This document shows, piece after piece, positions 1 through 14,178 of a stretch of DNA of 52,901 nt. Under the pieces are notes generated by a model. The model was not told the origin of the DNA. It did not search any database and saw only the letters and a program-made list of their open reading frames with translations. The first letter of the stretch is position 1, and each line of letters begins with the position of its first letter. The position numbers and the translations under genes are program-made. The DNA is from Negativicutes bacterium (lineage in GTDB: Bacteria; Bacillota; Negativicutes; JAGPMH01), in the NCBI GenBank assembly GCA_018052945.1, contig JAGPMH010000008.1, positions 1 to 52,901 on the forward strand, written 5' to 3'.

Positions 1-78
1 CATTTTTTATATTAACTATTTTCTGTTACTATAAAAATTCTAACAACCATCTCTCTTTTCCTTTACTAATATTAAAAG

Positions 79-127
79 ACCGGAAGCAGTATTAAAATTA
101 ATTTTTATACTGCTTCCGGTTTTTTTT
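79..127. terminator. Rho-independent terminator at the left edge
   Basis: A perfect 14-bp inverted repeat (79-92 with 107-120, ACCGGAAGCAGTAT and its complement) surrounds a 14-nt A/T loop. On the plus strand it is followed by eight T. On the minus strand a shorter T4 run follows, so it could also end hcp transcription. It may serve a plus-strand gene lying left of the window. The rest of 1-180 shows no gene. Confidence 0.8.
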
Positions 128-180
128 ATTAATAAATAACAACTCTAATTATAAAAAACACATCGTAAACATCTTAAATT

Positions 181-1809
181 TTAAGCCATAAATAAATTTA
201 TATCATCTTCCACCGTATTAATAGGTGCAATGCCAAAGTTTTCTTGCAATACCTTTACTACCGTCGGTGATAAAAATGCCGGTAATGTCGGTCCAAGATG
301 AATGTTTTTAAAACCTAATGCCAACAGCGCCAATAACACAATTACAGCCTTTTGCTCATACCAAGCAATATTAAACGCTATTGGCAAATCATTAATATCG
401 GCTACATCAAAAATTTCTTTTAACTTCAACGCCACAACGGCTAACGAGTAGGAATCATTACATTGACCAGCATCTAGCACTCTAGGGATACCACCAATAT
501 CACCTAATGGTAGTTTATTATAACGATATTTAGCACAACCAGCTGTCAAAATAACAGTATCAGCTGGTAGTTGTTTCGCAAATTCAGTATAGTAATCACG
601 CGATTTCATTCTGCCGTCACAACCGGCCATTACAAAAAACTTTTTAATCGCACCACTTTTTACAGCTTCTACTACTTTATCTGCTAAAGCAAAAACTTGA
701 TTGTGAGCAAATCCACCAATAATATTACCACTTTCAATCTCGATTGGTGGCTTAGAATTCTTAGCTAAAGAAATTACTGCTGAAAAATCCTTTTTCCCTT
801 CGTTATTAGGTTCTATATGAGTACAAGTTGGATATCCTGCCGCACCGGTTGTAAAGATACGTTTAGTAATTTCCGGATTTTTCGGTGGTACAATACAGTT
901 AGTGGTAAATAAAATCGGGCCATTAAAACTCTCAAAATCAGAAATTTGTTGCCACCAAGATCCGCCATAATTCCCAATAAAATTATTATATTTTTTGAAA
1001 AATGGATAATAATGAGCTGGAAGCATTTCGCTATGAGTATAGATATCAATACCACTATCCTTAGTTTGTTCTAACAATTGTTCTAAATCTGTCAAATCAT
1101 GGCCAGAAATCAAAATTCCAGGATTATTACTTACTCCAATATTAACTTTAGTTACTTCAGGATTACCGTATTTAGCAGTATTAGCCTTATCTAAAAGTGC
1201 CATAGCCTTGACACCAAACTCCCCAGTTTTTAAAGTTAAGGCAATCAAATCTTCAATTGTTAAAGAGTCGTCATTTACTTTCGCCATTGCCTCATAAATA
1301 AATTTATTAATTTCAATATTTTCTTCCTGTAAATTTAAGGCATGATGAACATATGCCGCCATCCCTTTTATTCCATAAATAATAGTTTCACGCAATGAAC
1401 GAATATCCTCATTCACTGTCGCTAACACACCAATTTCAATAGCTTTTGCCATCATTTCATCTTTAGTATAAAACTCAAAAATTGCAGCATCACTTAATTC
1501 CGTTATACTAATTTTTTTCTTAAGTTCATTTCTTAAAACAATCATCTTACAGATTTGCCCTTCTAATGCATTATAATCAAAATTTGCATTAGTAATGGTC
1601 ATAAACAATGTTTTCAGTACATTTTCGTTAACTTCATGAATCATTTTGATGTTAATATCGCCTTTTGTTACAATTTCGCCAATGCCTTTAGTGATATAAA
1701 TTAATAAATCTTGTAATTTAGCAACATCCTCTTTTTTGCCACATACACCAATAACTTCACAACCTGTTCCCTTAGCCGCTTCTTGACATTGATAACAAAA
1801 CATACTCAT
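181..1809 (-). CDS. hcp: Hybrid cluster protein (Hcp, hydroxylamine/NO reductase), class I
   Basis: A 542-residue cytoplasmic Fe-S protein of the Hcp/prismane family, which reduces NO or hydroxylamine under nitrosative stress in anaerobes. The N-terminal cluster ligands are C5, C8, C17 and C23, the C-x2-C-x8-C-x5-C spacing of class I enzymes from strict anaerobes. The hybrid-cluster ligands are visible in order: a His in SGHDLTD, a Glu in HSEMLPAH, Cys in TNCIVPP, AGCDGR, TAGCAKY and GQCNDSY, and a Glu in WYEQKAV. The ATG at 1809 has GGAGG seven bases upstream, favouring it over the Met two codons later. It is monocistronic: 223 bp separate it from mutS2, whose own terminator lies in that gap. 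No Hcr reductase partner gene is nearby, so the electron donor is encoded elsewhere. Confidence 0.96.
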   Translation of the reverse strand: MSMFCYQCQEAAKGTGCEVIGVCGKKEDVAKLQDLLIYITKGIGEIVTKGDINIKMIHEVNENVLKTLFMTITNANFDYNALEGQICKMIVLRNELKKKISITELSDAAIFEFYTKDEMMAKAIEIGVLATVNEDIRSLRETIIYGIKGMAAYVHHALNLQEENIEINKFIYEAMAKVNDDSLTIEDLIALTLKTGEFGVKAMALLDKANTAKYGNPEVTKVNIGVSNNPGILISGHDLTDLEQLLEQTKDSGIDIYTHSEMLPAHYYPFFKKYNNFIGNYGGSWWQQISDFESFNGPILFTTNCIVPPKNPEITKRIFTTGAAGYPTCTHIEPNNEGKKDFSAVISLAKNSKPPIEIESGNIIGGFAHNQVFALADKVVEAVKSGAIKKFFVMAGCDGRMKSRDYYTEFAKQLPADTVILTAGCAKYRYNKLPLGDIGGIPRVLDAGQCNDSYSLAVVALKLKEIFDVADINDLPIAFNIAWYEQKAVIVLLALLALGFKNIHLGPTLPAFLSPTVVKVLQENFGIAPINTVEDDINLFMA

Positions 1810-1842
1810 ATTATTCCCTCCATTTACTGTAATAAAATCGGT

Positions 1843-1855
1843 TAAACTGTGTTTA
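1843..1855. promoter_or_regulatory. Inverted repeat upstream of hcp, possible operator
   Basis: A small palindrome, TAAAC-TGT-GTTTA, lies 34 bp upstream of the hcp start. hcp genes are usually controlled by redox or NO-sensing regulators of the CRP/FNR or NsrR type. The spacing fits an operator, but I cannot match the repeat to a named consensus and could not place a convincing -35/-10 pair. Confidence 0.25.
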
Positions 1856-2002
1856 GTCGCTAACCCTTTAACTTATCATAAACGCTAAAAAAGCCTCTTA
1901 TACTTTTAACTATTATGGTAAGTTGAGCAAAAGAGATAACTATAACTTTATTTTATCATATATAGTATTTTTTGGGAATGTTTAGTTTTAATTAAGAGCA
2001 CT

Positions 2003-2038
2003 ATAAAAAAATAAGAGCACCACTCGGTACTCTTATTT
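2003..2038 (-). terminator. Terminator of mutS2
   Basis: On the minus strand the stem AAATAAGAG/CTCTTATTT (2009-2017 with 2030-2038) has an inner ACC/GGT pairing and is followed by a T run. It overlaps the mutS2 stop codon (2033-2035) and closes the unit running from the U32 gene. Confidence 0.75.
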
Positions 2039-4381
2039 CATAAATACTACGGTCGCTCCATCGCCACCTTCATTTAATTCCGCAATTTCAATTTTTTCCA
2101 CGCAACTATGAGTTTGTAAAAAATTTCTAATACCTTTTTTTAAGGCCCCGGTACCTTTTCCATGAATAACCAAAATTCTTGTTAAGCCACATAATATTAC
2201 ATCATCCAAGTACTTATTCAAAATGTCTTCACCTTCTTGAACATTGACCCCTCTGATATCAATAGTAGGTTGAACTTCCTGAATTTTGTTTAAACTGATT
2301 TTTTTCGGTTTAGTAATAACACTTTTATTATCAGTGCTAGTCTTTCGACAAACATCACTAGAAACCATCGTCTTCATTAAGCCCAGCTCTACTAAAATGC
2401 TTTTACCTTTTATCTCTATTACTGTCGCTTTAGCATTTAATGTTGTGACAAACACGCTATCGCCTATTTTCACCTTATCAATTTCTAGAGCCGGCATAGA
2501 TTTATATTCTTCCGGTGTAATAATCTTAGTTTTTTCTTTTAATTCTTTCCGTGCTGCTTCAATTGCTCTTTGTCGCTCTTTCATTCCGTGATCATCAAAC
2601 TGTTCTTTTAATTCACTAATAATTTGCTCAACTTCGCGCTTAGTTTTGCGAATGATATTAGCTTTTTCTTCTTCTGCTTTAGTGATTATTCTATTTTTTC
2701 TATCATTAATATTTTCTTTTTCATTTTTTAATCTTTGTTCTAAAACAACTATTTCAGCTTCGCGTTTTGCTAAATCCTCATTCAGTTCTGCATACATTAA
2801 CTTTTGCTTTTCCATTTCAGCCAAAACATATTCAAATTGCAAATGTTCTTTACTTAAAAATTCATTAGCTTTATCAATAATCTTAGTACTTAAACCTAAC
2901 TTAGTACTAATCGAAAAGGCATTACTGCTTCCCGGGATACCAATTAATAATTTATAAGTCGGCCTTAATGAATTTATATCAAATTCGACACTAGCATTTT
3001 CAACTCCACACCGATTATAGGCATATGATTTCAACTCACTATAATGAGTAGTAGCAACTGTTGCAATTCCAGCTTCTTGGACAACATCTAAAATAGCCAT
3101 TGCCAAAGCTGCTCCTTCTTGCGGATCTGTTCCTGAACCGATTTCATCCACTAAAAACAAATCACCCGTCTTGATAACATCAAGGATTCTAATTAGCTTT
3201 GTCATATGAGAAGAAAAAGTACTTAAACTTTGTTCAATACTTTGCTCATCACCAATATCCGCAAACACATTATTATAAACCGGCAATTTTGAGCCAGCTT
3301 GCGCCGGAATAAACAATCCAGCCTGAGCCATTAAAACAAATAACCCTAATGTTTTCAGCGTAACAGTTTTACCACCAGTATTAGGACCAGTTATAAGTAA
3401 AATACTAAAATCTTTTCCTAATAAAATATCAATTGGTACTACCTTTTCTGGCGGTATTAACGGATGGCGCGCTTGTTTCAACTCAACTAACCCAGCATTG
3501 TTAATTTCCGGTCTACTAGCTTGAAATTCCAAAGCAAATTTAGCCTTAGCAAAAACAAAATCAAAATGTCCTAATATTTCCATATCAAGTCTGATCTGTT
3601 GCTCATATTTTAAGACTTGTACTGCCAATGCTTTTAAAATCCGTTCAATTTCATGTTTTTCATTAGCCATTAGTTCTTTTACTGTATTATTTAAATCAAT
3701 AATACTCATTGGTTCAATAAATAAGGTCGCCCCACTTGAAGATTGGTCATGAACAATCCCCGGGAAAAATTGACGATACTCTTGCTTTATAGGGATAACA
3801 TAACGATCACCCCTTAAAGTAACTAAGGAATCTTGAAAATATTTTTGATATTCACTAGAGCGTAAAATAGCATCTAATTTTTCTTTTATTTTAAGTTGTG
3901 ATGTTCTTATTTCTCTTCTAAGTTTGCCTAACTCTACACTGGCACTATCTAAAAGATTACCATGTTCATCAATACTATTTTCAATTTGTTGTTCTAATTG
4001 TGTCAATACTTCAATTTTAGCGGCCCATGTTTTTAACAACGTTGCTTCTAAGTCCAGCTCCTTAAAAAATTTTTTGATTTTTTTAGCAGCACTTAAAGTC
4101 CCGGCAATATTTAAAAATTCATTAGCTTCTAGCATTGCGCCAATATTAGCTTTTTTTAAAATAATCTTTAAATCTCTAATACCACCTAATGGAATATTAT
4201 CACTGACTGTTGTAATTAATAACGCCTCCGCTGTTTCATTCAAAGATTCTTCAATAATCTTATAATTACTACTTGGCAGCAAATTTATAATTTTTTCTTT
4301 TCCTAAGCTGGATCCAGCTTTAGCAGTTAATAGTTTTATTATTTTATTGTATTCTAGTACTTTTAAAGATGTTTCTTTCAT
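2033..4381 (-). CDS. mutS2: MutS2 family protein (DNA/ribosome-acting ATPase with Smr domain)
   Basis: A 782-residue MutS2. There is no MutS mismatch-recognition domain; the protein starts directly with the core/clamp domain. The P-loop GPNTGGKT is at residues 332-339, followed by the DEIGSGTDP Walker B and ABC-type motifs, a long basic coiled-coil linker (about 510-640) and a C-terminal Smr domain with IDIRG and HGKGTGAL motifs. The family suppresses homologous recombination and in Bacillus also rescues collided ribosomes; which role applies here cannot be read from sequence. It begins 9 bp after the U32 stop and is probably cotranscribed with it. The only GGAG near the ATG is about 17 bases away, so translation may depend on coupling. 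Confidence 0.95.
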   Translation of the reverse strand: MKETSLKVLEYNKIIKLLTAKAGSSLGKEKIINLLPSSNYKIIEESLNETAEALLITTVSDNIPLGGIRDLKIILKKANIGAMLEANEFLNIAGTLSAAKKIKKFFKELDLEATLLKTWAAKIEVLTQLEQQIENSIDEHGNLLDSASVELGKLRREIRTSQLKIKEKLDAILRSSEYQKYFQDSLVTLRGDRYVIPIKQEYRQFFPGIVHDQSSSGATLFIEPMSIIDLNNTVKELMANEKHEIERILKALAVQVLKYEQQIRLDMEILGHFDFVFAKAKFALEFQASRPEINNAGLVELKQARHPLIPPEKVVPIDILLGKDFSILLITGPNTGGKTVTLKTLGLFVLMAQAGLFIPAQAGSKLPVYNNVFADIGDEQSIEQSLSTFSSHMTKLIRILDVIKTGDLFLVDEIGSGTDPQEGAALAMAILDVVQEAGIATVATTHYSELKSYAYNRCGVENASVEFDINSLRPTYKLLIGIPGSSNAFSISTKLGLSTKIIDKANEFLSKEHLQFEYVLAEMEKQKLMYAELNEDLAKREAEIVVLEQRLKNEKENINDRKNRIITKAEEEKANIIRKTKREVEQIISELKEQFDDHGMKERQRAIEAARKELKEKTKIITPEEYKSMPALEIDKVKIGDSVFVTTLNAKATVIEIKGKSILVELGLMKTMVSSDVCRKTSTDNKSVITKPKKISLNKIQEVQPTIDIRGVNVQEGEDILNKYLDDVILCGLTRILVIHGKGTGALKKGIRNFLQTHSCVEKIEIAELNEGGDGATVVFMK

Positions 4382-4390
4382 AATATTAAA

Positions 4391-6853
4391 TTATAACACT
4401 CCTCGAAAATAATGCCCTCTAGTTATATCTTCTTCATATTTATTAATTATAGCTTCATCAACTATTTTACCATCAATTAATTTTCGATATAAGCTAATAA
4501 GTTGCGTTGTTTTATTAAAATCTCCATATTTAGCTTCAATCCTAAGACTTGCAATATTATTTTCTTTAAAGCGCGCAACATGTGATAACATACTCAATTC
4601 TTTGCCATTTAAAACATGCATCCGACAATATTGATCTGTTATCAAAGGAAATAAAGCCTCTTTACGATCTAATAAAAAATATTGCTTTTTCAAACATGGT
4701 TGAGTGCACTTGCCACTATCTAAATTACCTAAATGACTGCCAATAACACAATGCTCAGACAGCATTAACTCCAAGTTTCCTTGCACTAAACATTCTAACG
4801 GCAAATTTGAAAAGCTTGCTATTTTTTCAACTTGTGCAAAGTTTAATTCCGGCGACAAGGTTAATCCTTTAATATTATATTGTTCAAAAAAGTTAATAGC
4901 ATAGTTATTATAAATATTCATTGTATAATCTAGATAAATTGGCATTTTTTCTTTATTTAATAATTCTAATGACCATAAATTACTTACATTCCAGCCATCA
5001 GGATTTAACTTTTTTAGTTCCATAAAATTTTCATAAAAAAATCTTTTATGCTCTAGTTTTAAAAGTCTTGGTAAAGAAAAGATAATTTGCTTATTATTCT
5101 TTCTGACAATTTCCCAAGCTCTTTGATATTGTTCGATACTAATTTGCTGATGATTAAAGCTTTCCCCACCAAAAATAATAGCATCAGCACCACTATTAAT
5201 AGCTGCTGTAACTTTATTAGCATCATCAAGATTAACCGTTAATCTTGGTTTTATAGTATTAGTGCCATTTTTCAATAATTTAGGTAAGAGACAAGTATTT
5301 ATTTCATTTCTTTTAAATTTAATCAATCGCTGTTGTTCTAAAACTTCAATCGCCTTTCTTCTTGTTTCATTGATTTCACTAATTGGAATCATAACTTCGC
5401 CATTGATAGTACAATTTAATTTTTCTAAATTAAATATTGTCGCACCAAGTCTTTCAATTTGTTTGAGAATAACTTCTTCACTCAACGGTCTGTTATGTGC
5501 TTTTTCACCAATAAAATTGCTATAAGCTTCGCCAACATAGCCATCAACATCGGTAGCAATAATTTGTAATGGTTTACCAATGGCTGCCTCGACGTCAATG
5601 GTCACACCAACTCTTCTTAGCGGAATTTGCTTAACAAAAAAACTTCTGGCTTTTTCAATAAGCTGAGCGTCAAAAACTTTAAAAACTCTATCATTATTAC
5701 GAACTTTATTAGGTAATGGTAAAGTTACAACCTGTCCGGCTGGAGCAAAATCAACATTTTTCCCCAATATTTTCATATTGGTAATAGTAGCACTAACTCT
5801 TCCGCCAACTTTCACCCAAATTTCAATAATATCATTAAGCCTTAATTCTTCATCAAGTTTTATCATTACTTCCTGTTTATTATAGTCATAATTAAGAATT
5901 CGACCAATTTTCACACCGCGGTTATTAGGGCGTTTATCACTCATCATTTTGCGCCCTAGTTTTTTAAATAAATAAGCTTGCGTAAAATCCCGATTAAAAA
6001 TTTGTGCTAAATTTTTATCTTCTGTCAAACCAATATTAACCTCAGCATTTAATAAATACTGATCAATAGCTCTCCGATAAGCATCAACTACGACCGCAAC
6101 ATACTCCGCTCTTTTCATTCGTCCTTCAATTTTAAAAGAATGTACCCCTGCGTTAATAAGTTCCGGTATTACTTCTATTGTCTTTAAGTCCTTTGGGCTT
6201 AAAAGATATTCACCAACATCAATATTATTTAATACATTATTATTTTCTTCATCCACCAAAGTATAAGGTAATCTACATGGTTGGGCACATCTACCTCTAT
6301 TACCACTTCTACCACCAATCATACCACTCATCAAACATTGTCCGGAATAAGAAATACAAAGTGCACCATGTACGAAAGTTTCAATTTCGACCGAAGTGTT
6401 AGCTGTGATTTCTTTTATTTCAGCTAATGATAATTCCCTTGCTAAAACAATTCTTTTAAAGCCTAAACTTTCTAGAAATTTTACGCCTTCTAAATTATGT
6501 ACGGCCATTTGAGTACTAGCATGTAAGGGCAATTCCGGTACAACTTTTTTAGCTAAATTTACCACTCCAAAATCTTGTACAATAATGGCATCAGCACCAA
6601 TATTGTATAAATGCGTTAAGTACACCGCTAAATCTTCTATTTCATTGTTATCAATAATTGTGTTGACGGCAACATTAACCTTTACATTACGTAAATGTGC
6701 AAAATTTATTGCTTCAGCTAATTCTTCATCAGTAAAATTAGCGGCATAAGCTCTTGCTCCGAACATCTTCCCAGCAAGATAAACCGCATCACACCCTGCC
6801 TCCACCGCAGCCACCAAAGCTTCTTTACTACCAACTGGTGCTAACAATTCCAT
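4391..6853 (-). CDS. U32 family protein with two U32 regions and DUF3656 (RNA hydroxylation type)
   Basis: An 820-residue member of the U32 'peptidase' family. Characterised relatives (RlhA, TrhP, UbiU/V) are Fe-S proteins for prephenate- or O2-dependent hydroxylation of rRNA, tRNA or ubiquinone, not proteases. The first U32 barrel carries the signature GALCISYSGQC with C166 and C173, then C189 and C193 (CAQPC). A DUF3656-like segment follows (about 390-510). A second barrel-like region starts near 537 and repeats the pattern with C702, C716, C720 (CTQPC) and C743. Length and DUF3656 make RlhA-like 23S rRNA hydroxylation the best guess. I chose ATG 6853, which has AAGGAG nine bases upstream, over an ATG at 6883 that falls beside the zapA terminator and lacks a binding site. 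Confidence 0.85.
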   Translation of the reverse strand: MELLAPVGSKEALVAAVEAGCDAVYLAGKMFGARAYAANFTDEELAEAINFAHLRNVKVNVAVNTIIDNNEIEDLAVYLTHLYNIGADAIIVQDFGVVNLAKKVVPELPLHASTQMAVHNLEGVKFLESLGFKRIVLARELSLAEIKEITANTSVEIETFVHGALCISYSGQCLMSGMIGGRSGNRGRCAQPCRLPYTLVDEENNNVLNNIDVGEYLLSPKDLKTIEVIPELINAGVHSFKIEGRMKRAEYVAVVVDAYRRAIDQYLLNAEVNIGLTEDKNLAQIFNRDFTQAYLFKKLGRKMMSDKRPNNRGVKIGRILNYDYNKQEVMIKLDEELRLNDIIEIWVKVGGRVSATITNMKILGKNVDFAPAGQVVTLPLPNKVRNNDRVFKVFDAQLIEKARSFFVKQIPLRRVGVTIDVEAAIGKPLQIIATDVDGYVGEAYSNFIGEKAHNRPLSEEVILKQIERLGATIFNLEKLNCTINGEVMIPISEINETRRKAIEVLEQQRLIKFKRNEINTCLLPKLLKNGTNTIKPRLTVNLDDANKVTAAINSGADAIIFGGESFNHQQISIEQYQRAWEIVRKNNKQIIFSLPRLLKLEHKRFFYENFMELKKLNPDGWNVSNLWSLELLNKEKMPIYLDYTMNIYNNYAINFFEQYNIKGLTLSPELNFAQVEKIASFSNLPLECLVQGNLELMLSEHCVIGSHLGNLDSGKCTQPCLKKQYFLLDRKEALFPLITDQYCRMHVLNGKELSMLSHVARFKENNIASLRIEAKYGDFNKTTQLISLYRKLIDGKIVDEAIINKYEEDITRGHYFRGVL

Positions 6854-6881
6854 CTTAAATTTCTCCTTTTTAATAACATGC

Positions 6882-6908
6882 AAAAAAGAAAGAGATATTC
6901 TCTCTTTC
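6882..6908 (-). terminator. Terminator after zapA
   Basis: Minus-strand stem GAAAGAGA/TCTCTTTC (6888-6895 with 6901-6908), 5-nt loop, then six T. It separates the ppaC-pcrA-ligA-zapA run from the U32/mutS2 pair, with possible read-through. Confidence 0.7.
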
Positions 6909-6945
6909 TACTGCTTCACTAATAATTCATCTTTTGCTACAACAA

Positions 6946-7188
6946 TTACTCATTCTCTAATAATTCTAATAATTCATTATAATCAGCTTCTAATTTAGCA
7001 TATTCATCAGCAATATTTAATGCCACCAGTACTGCTACTTTGACAGGTGATAAATTAGAGTTACCTTTTGCTACAGTTCTCATTTTTTTATCAACTATCG
7101 CCGCTAATTTTAAAACTTTTTCTGCTTTCAAGTCACCTTTTAAAGCATATTTTTCCCCAAATATTTCAACCGTAACTTTATTTTCCAT
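6946..7188 (-). CDS. zapA: Cell division protein ZapA
   Basis: An 80-residue ZapA. The N-terminal strand-rich part (KVTVEIFGEKYALKGD) is followed by a helix with KLAAIVDKKM and a C-terminal coiled coil ending in acidic residues, the standard architecture of this FtsZ-ring stabiliser. ATG 7188 has AGGTGA just upstream. An in-frame GTG at 7206 would add six residues but lacks a ribosome binding site. It follows ligA by 40 bp and is likely cotranscribed with it. Confidence 0.88.
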   Translation of the reverse strand: MENKVTVEIFGEKYALKGDLKAEKVLKLAAIVDKKMRTVAKGNSNLSPVKVAVLVALNIADEYAKLEADYNELLELLENE

Positions 7189-7228
7189 TTTATCACCTGT
7201 CGCCACCTTGCCGTTAGTATAGAATGGC

Positions 7229-11484
<4,256 letters not shown>

Positions 11485-11510
11485 TTTTTCCTCCATTTTC
11501 CCGCTATGCA

Positions 11511-11548
11511 AAATAACCTCTGAACAGATTAAAACTATCCAGAGGTTA
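11511..11548 (-). terminator. Weak terminator/attenuator between ppaC and pcrA
   Basis: A 9-bp stem TAACCTCTG/CAGAGGTTA (11514-11522 with 11540-11548) is followed on the minus strand by only TTTT. It may reduce rather than stop read-through into pcrA. Confidence 0.5.
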
Positions 11549-11569
11549 TAATAATTATTGTACTGGTAA

Positions 11570-13204
11570 TTATATTCTTCTTGCCGCTTCACCCATTGGT
11601 GGAATTACTTGTTTCTTTCTAGACATTACTCCTGGTAAGTAAACCATATTATCGACCGGTTCAACTCCAAAAGCTTCTTTGATCAGCTTTTGTGGTTCGC
11701 CAATAAACAATAAGTGAGTGCCCTCTTCTAAAATATTTGTAACCATTAATAAAGCCATATTATAACCTTCATTTGTTGCCAAGACTTTCATGCTTTCTAT
11801 AATATCAGCCTTAATAGCCAAAACTTCACTTTCATCCATAACTGATAATTGACTGACAATCATGCGGTAATCACCAATATTAAATTCTTTTAAATCATTT
11901 TTGGCTATTTCTAAACTGCTCATATTACCAATACCGGAGCCAGCTTTTAGTAATGCCATGCCATATGAATTTATCTCAAGACCAGCAATTTTCGCTAAAC
12001 GTTCTGCTGTTTCTTTATCATACTGTGTACAAGTTGGTGATTTAAATAATACCGTATCAGAAATTATTGCAGATAACAATATTCCTGCAATATTATGTGG
12101 AATTTCCACTCCTCTATGCCAGTGCATATTGGCAACAATAGTAGCAGTACAGCCAACTTGTTCATTTCTAATAAAAATTGGTTCACTGGTTTGTAATCCG
12201 CCCAAACGATGATGATCAATTATTTCCATAATTCTTGCTTCTTCAATACCTTCTACGGCTTGACTGCGCTCATTATGATCAACTAAAATTACTTTTTCTC
12301 GTTCCGGTACCGCTAGCTGATCTCTACTCACAATCCCAATTAATTTATTGTTTTCTACAACAGGATAATTGCGATATTTATTTAATTCAATCTTAGTTTT
12401 AATATCACTAAGCAAATCTGTTGGTTTAAAGTTTGTAACATCCTTTTGCATAATACGGCTAACCGGTACACATTGATTAACCATTCGAGCACAAGTGTAG
12501 GTATCATACGGAGAAGTTACTACTAAAATATCTTTTTCTTTAGCAATATCCAATACTTCTTGTGATATCGGCGCATTACCAGTCACAACTAAACAGGAAA
12601 TATCTTCATTAACGCAAGAAATCATCGCATTTTCTCTATCTCCAACTAAAACAACATCACCTTTTTTAATAACGCTGTGAATTGTTTCATGGCTTCCTGC
12701 GGCAATTCTTACTTCACCTTCTACTTTTTTATTTAAATTAACACTATGAACAATTTTCGCATCAAGTACTTCCACTACTAACGATAAAGTTACATTAGCA
12801 TCAGCCAAATTTTGCATTCCGAGTTCATTAAAATAACGTTTCGCCAAATCACTTACGGTAACAATACCAACTAAAACTTCCTCGTCGTTTACAACCGGAA
12901 CTGACTTAACATCATGTTCTCTCATAATTTGCCCTAATTTACGTAAAGTATCATGTTCTTTCACAACAGCTTTCGTTTCAATCAAGACATCTTTTACCCG
13001 CGGAAATAAATCAGTAATTAATTTAGGAGTATCTATACTAAACTTTTCTAAAACATACTTAGTTTCAGCATTCATTTTCCCTGCTCTTGCCGGTAAAACA
13101 TTCTCTCCTAGTGCTCTTTTTAAATGTGCATAGCCAATCGCTGAACAAATTGAATCAGTATCAGGATTACGATGGCCGATAGTGTAAATCGGTTTTTCTT
13201 TCAT
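11570..13204 (-). CDS. Manganese-dependent inorganic pyrophosphatase with CBS and DRTGG domains
   Basis: A 544-residue family II pyrophosphatase (DHH/DHHA2 type) that hydrolyses PPi to phosphate in the cytoplasm. Metal-binding motifs are GHRNPDTDS near the N terminus, LVDHNE and IIDHHR. The DHH domain is interrupted by a regulatory insert: a CBS motif (about 70-125), a DRTGG-like domain (about 180-240) and a second CBS motif (about 245-300). The DHHA2 domain occupies the C-terminal third. In such CBS-PPases adenine nucleotides and diadenosine polyphosphates control activity through the insert. GGAGG lies seven bases before the ATG. It heads the ppaC-pcrA-ligA-zapA run and diverges from the plus-strand gene at 13379. 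Confidence 0.92.
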   Translation of the reverse strand: MKEKPIYTIGHRNPDTDSICSAIGYAHLKRALGENVLPARAGKMNAETKYVLEKFSIDTPKLITDLFPRVKDVLIETKAVVKEHDTLRKLGQIMREHDVKSVPVVNDEEVLVGIVTVSDLAKRYFNELGMQNLADANVTLSLVVEVLDAKIVHSVNLNKKVEGEVRIAAGSHETIHSVIKKGDVVLVGDRENAMISCVNEDISCLVVTGNAPISQEVLDIAKEKDILVVTSPYDTYTCARMVNQCVPVSRIMQKDVTNFKPTDLLSDIKTKIELNKYRNYPVVENNKLIGIVSRDQLAVPEREKVILVDHNERSQAVEGIEEARIMEIIDHHRLGGLQTSEPIFIRNEQVGCTATIVANMHWHRGVEIPHNIAGILLSAIISDTVLFKSPTCTQYDKETAERLAKIAGLEINSYGMALLKAGSGIGNMSSLEIAKNDLKEFNIGDYRMIVSQLSVMDESEVLAIKADIIESMKVLATNEGYNMALLMVTNILEEGTHLLFIGEPQKLIKEAFGVEPVDNMVYLPGVMSRKKQVIPPMGEAARRI

Positions 13205-13314
13205 AACAGTACCTCCAAAATATATCTGAAAAATTTTAATTTCAAAAAAGTCAAAAATATCCCCTAAATATTATACGCTATTAACCTATTGAAGAAAAGA
13301 TTTTAATTTAAATA

Positions 13315-13342
13315 TCGACAAATTTTTCTTTTAATTTATAAT
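13315..13342 (+). promoter_or_regulatory. SigA-type promoter of the ttcA-like gene
   Basis: TCGACA (13315-13320), a 16-bp spacer and a perfect TATAAT (13337-13342). The -10 ends 36 bp before the ATG. This sits in the divergent gap 13205-13378. Confidence 0.7.
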
Positions 13343-13378
13343 GTATTTAGGTTTATATTTAAAGATAAGAGGTATTAG

Positions 13379-14161
13379 ATGAAAATATTACTACCAAAAG
13401 AATATTATAGTAAAATAATGCGAGCAATTATTGAATTTGATTTAATTGATAATGATGATCGAATTTTAATTGGATTATCCGGTGGCAAAGACAGCCTATT
13501 CTTAACTTATGCTTTAGCTTTTTTAAAACAGCATTTAAGAAAAAATTTCACCCTAGGAGCAATCACCATTAACCCTTTATTTTCTTCTGATTTTAATGTA
13601 GCACCACTGGCTTCTTTTTGTGATGAGCTTGATATTCCCTTTTACACCCAAGAAGTTGATATTGCTGGTACAATTGAATCTCAACAAGGCAAAGATCCTT
13701 GTTTTACTTGTGCCTTTTTCCGTCGTGGAGCCATTAATTCTTTTGCTAAAGAAAACAACTATAATAAAATTGCTTATGCACACCATAATGATGATGCTGT
13801 GGAAACTTTTTTTATGAGTTTATTGTATTCTGGGCAGCTTAAAACATTTTTGCCAAAAACATATCTTGATCGAACTGACTTAACGGTTATCAGACCACTA
13901 GTCTATTTTCGTGAATTTGAATTGGCAGATACCTCAAAAATACATGGTTTAAAGCCAATCCCTAGCCCTTGTCCGATTAATGGTAAAACAAAGCGCCAAG
14001 AAATTAAAGATTTAATTAAAACATTAGAAACTAATACCCCTGATTTATATGCCCATCTAGCTGCCGGCATGCGTGAAAATTCAGTGATTGAATTGTGGCC
14101 AGCAAATATTAACCGCCATCTTATGAAACAAAAGCATACCGACTTTATGAAAAACCGCTAG
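13379..14161 (+). CDS. TtcA-like tRNA 2-thiolation protein (PP-loop ATPase)
   Basis: A 260-residue N-type ATP pyrophosphatase of the TtcA/TilS group. The PP-loop SGGKDS is at residues 34-39. A CxxC pair (C108, C111) and a third cysteine (C198, in PSPCP) match the three ligands of the TtcA [4Fe-4S] cluster. The AHHNDDAVET segment at 134-143 is also typical. TtcA makes 2-thiocytidine at tRNA position 32; many anaerobes have paralogues of unsettled substrate, so the exact nucleoside is inference. AAGAGG precedes the ATG. It is the only plus-strand gene in the window and is flanked by its own promoter and a bidirectional terminator. Confidence 0.85.
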   Translation: MKILLPKEYYSKIMRAIIEFDLIDNDDRILIGLSGGKDSLFLTYALAFLKQHLRKNFTLGAITINPLFSSDFNVAPLASFCDELDIPFYTQEVDIAGTIESQQGKDPCFTCAFFRRGAINSFAKENNYNKIAYAHHNDDAVETFFMSLLYSGQLKTFLPKTYLDRTDLTVIRPLVYFREFELADTSKIHGLKPIPSPCPINGKTKRQEIKDLIKTLETNTPDLYAHLAAGMRENSVIELWPANINRHLMKQKHTDFMKNR

Positions 14162-14178
14162 TTTTAAAACAAAATTAA

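Noticed and set aside
1-3. CAT at the first bases as a start codon of a leftward gene
   Set aside because: No ribosome binding site lies at a proper distance on the minus strand, and nothing of the gene is visible.
4391-6853. Annotation as a collagenase/protease
   Set aside because: U32 proteins that have been characterised are Fe-S dependent hydroxylation proteins; the cysteine pattern here fits those rather than a protease.
13577-13786. Minus-strand frame inside the ttcA-like gene
   Set aside because: The plus-strand protein has PP-loop and cysteine motifs plus promoter and terminator; the antisense frame has none.
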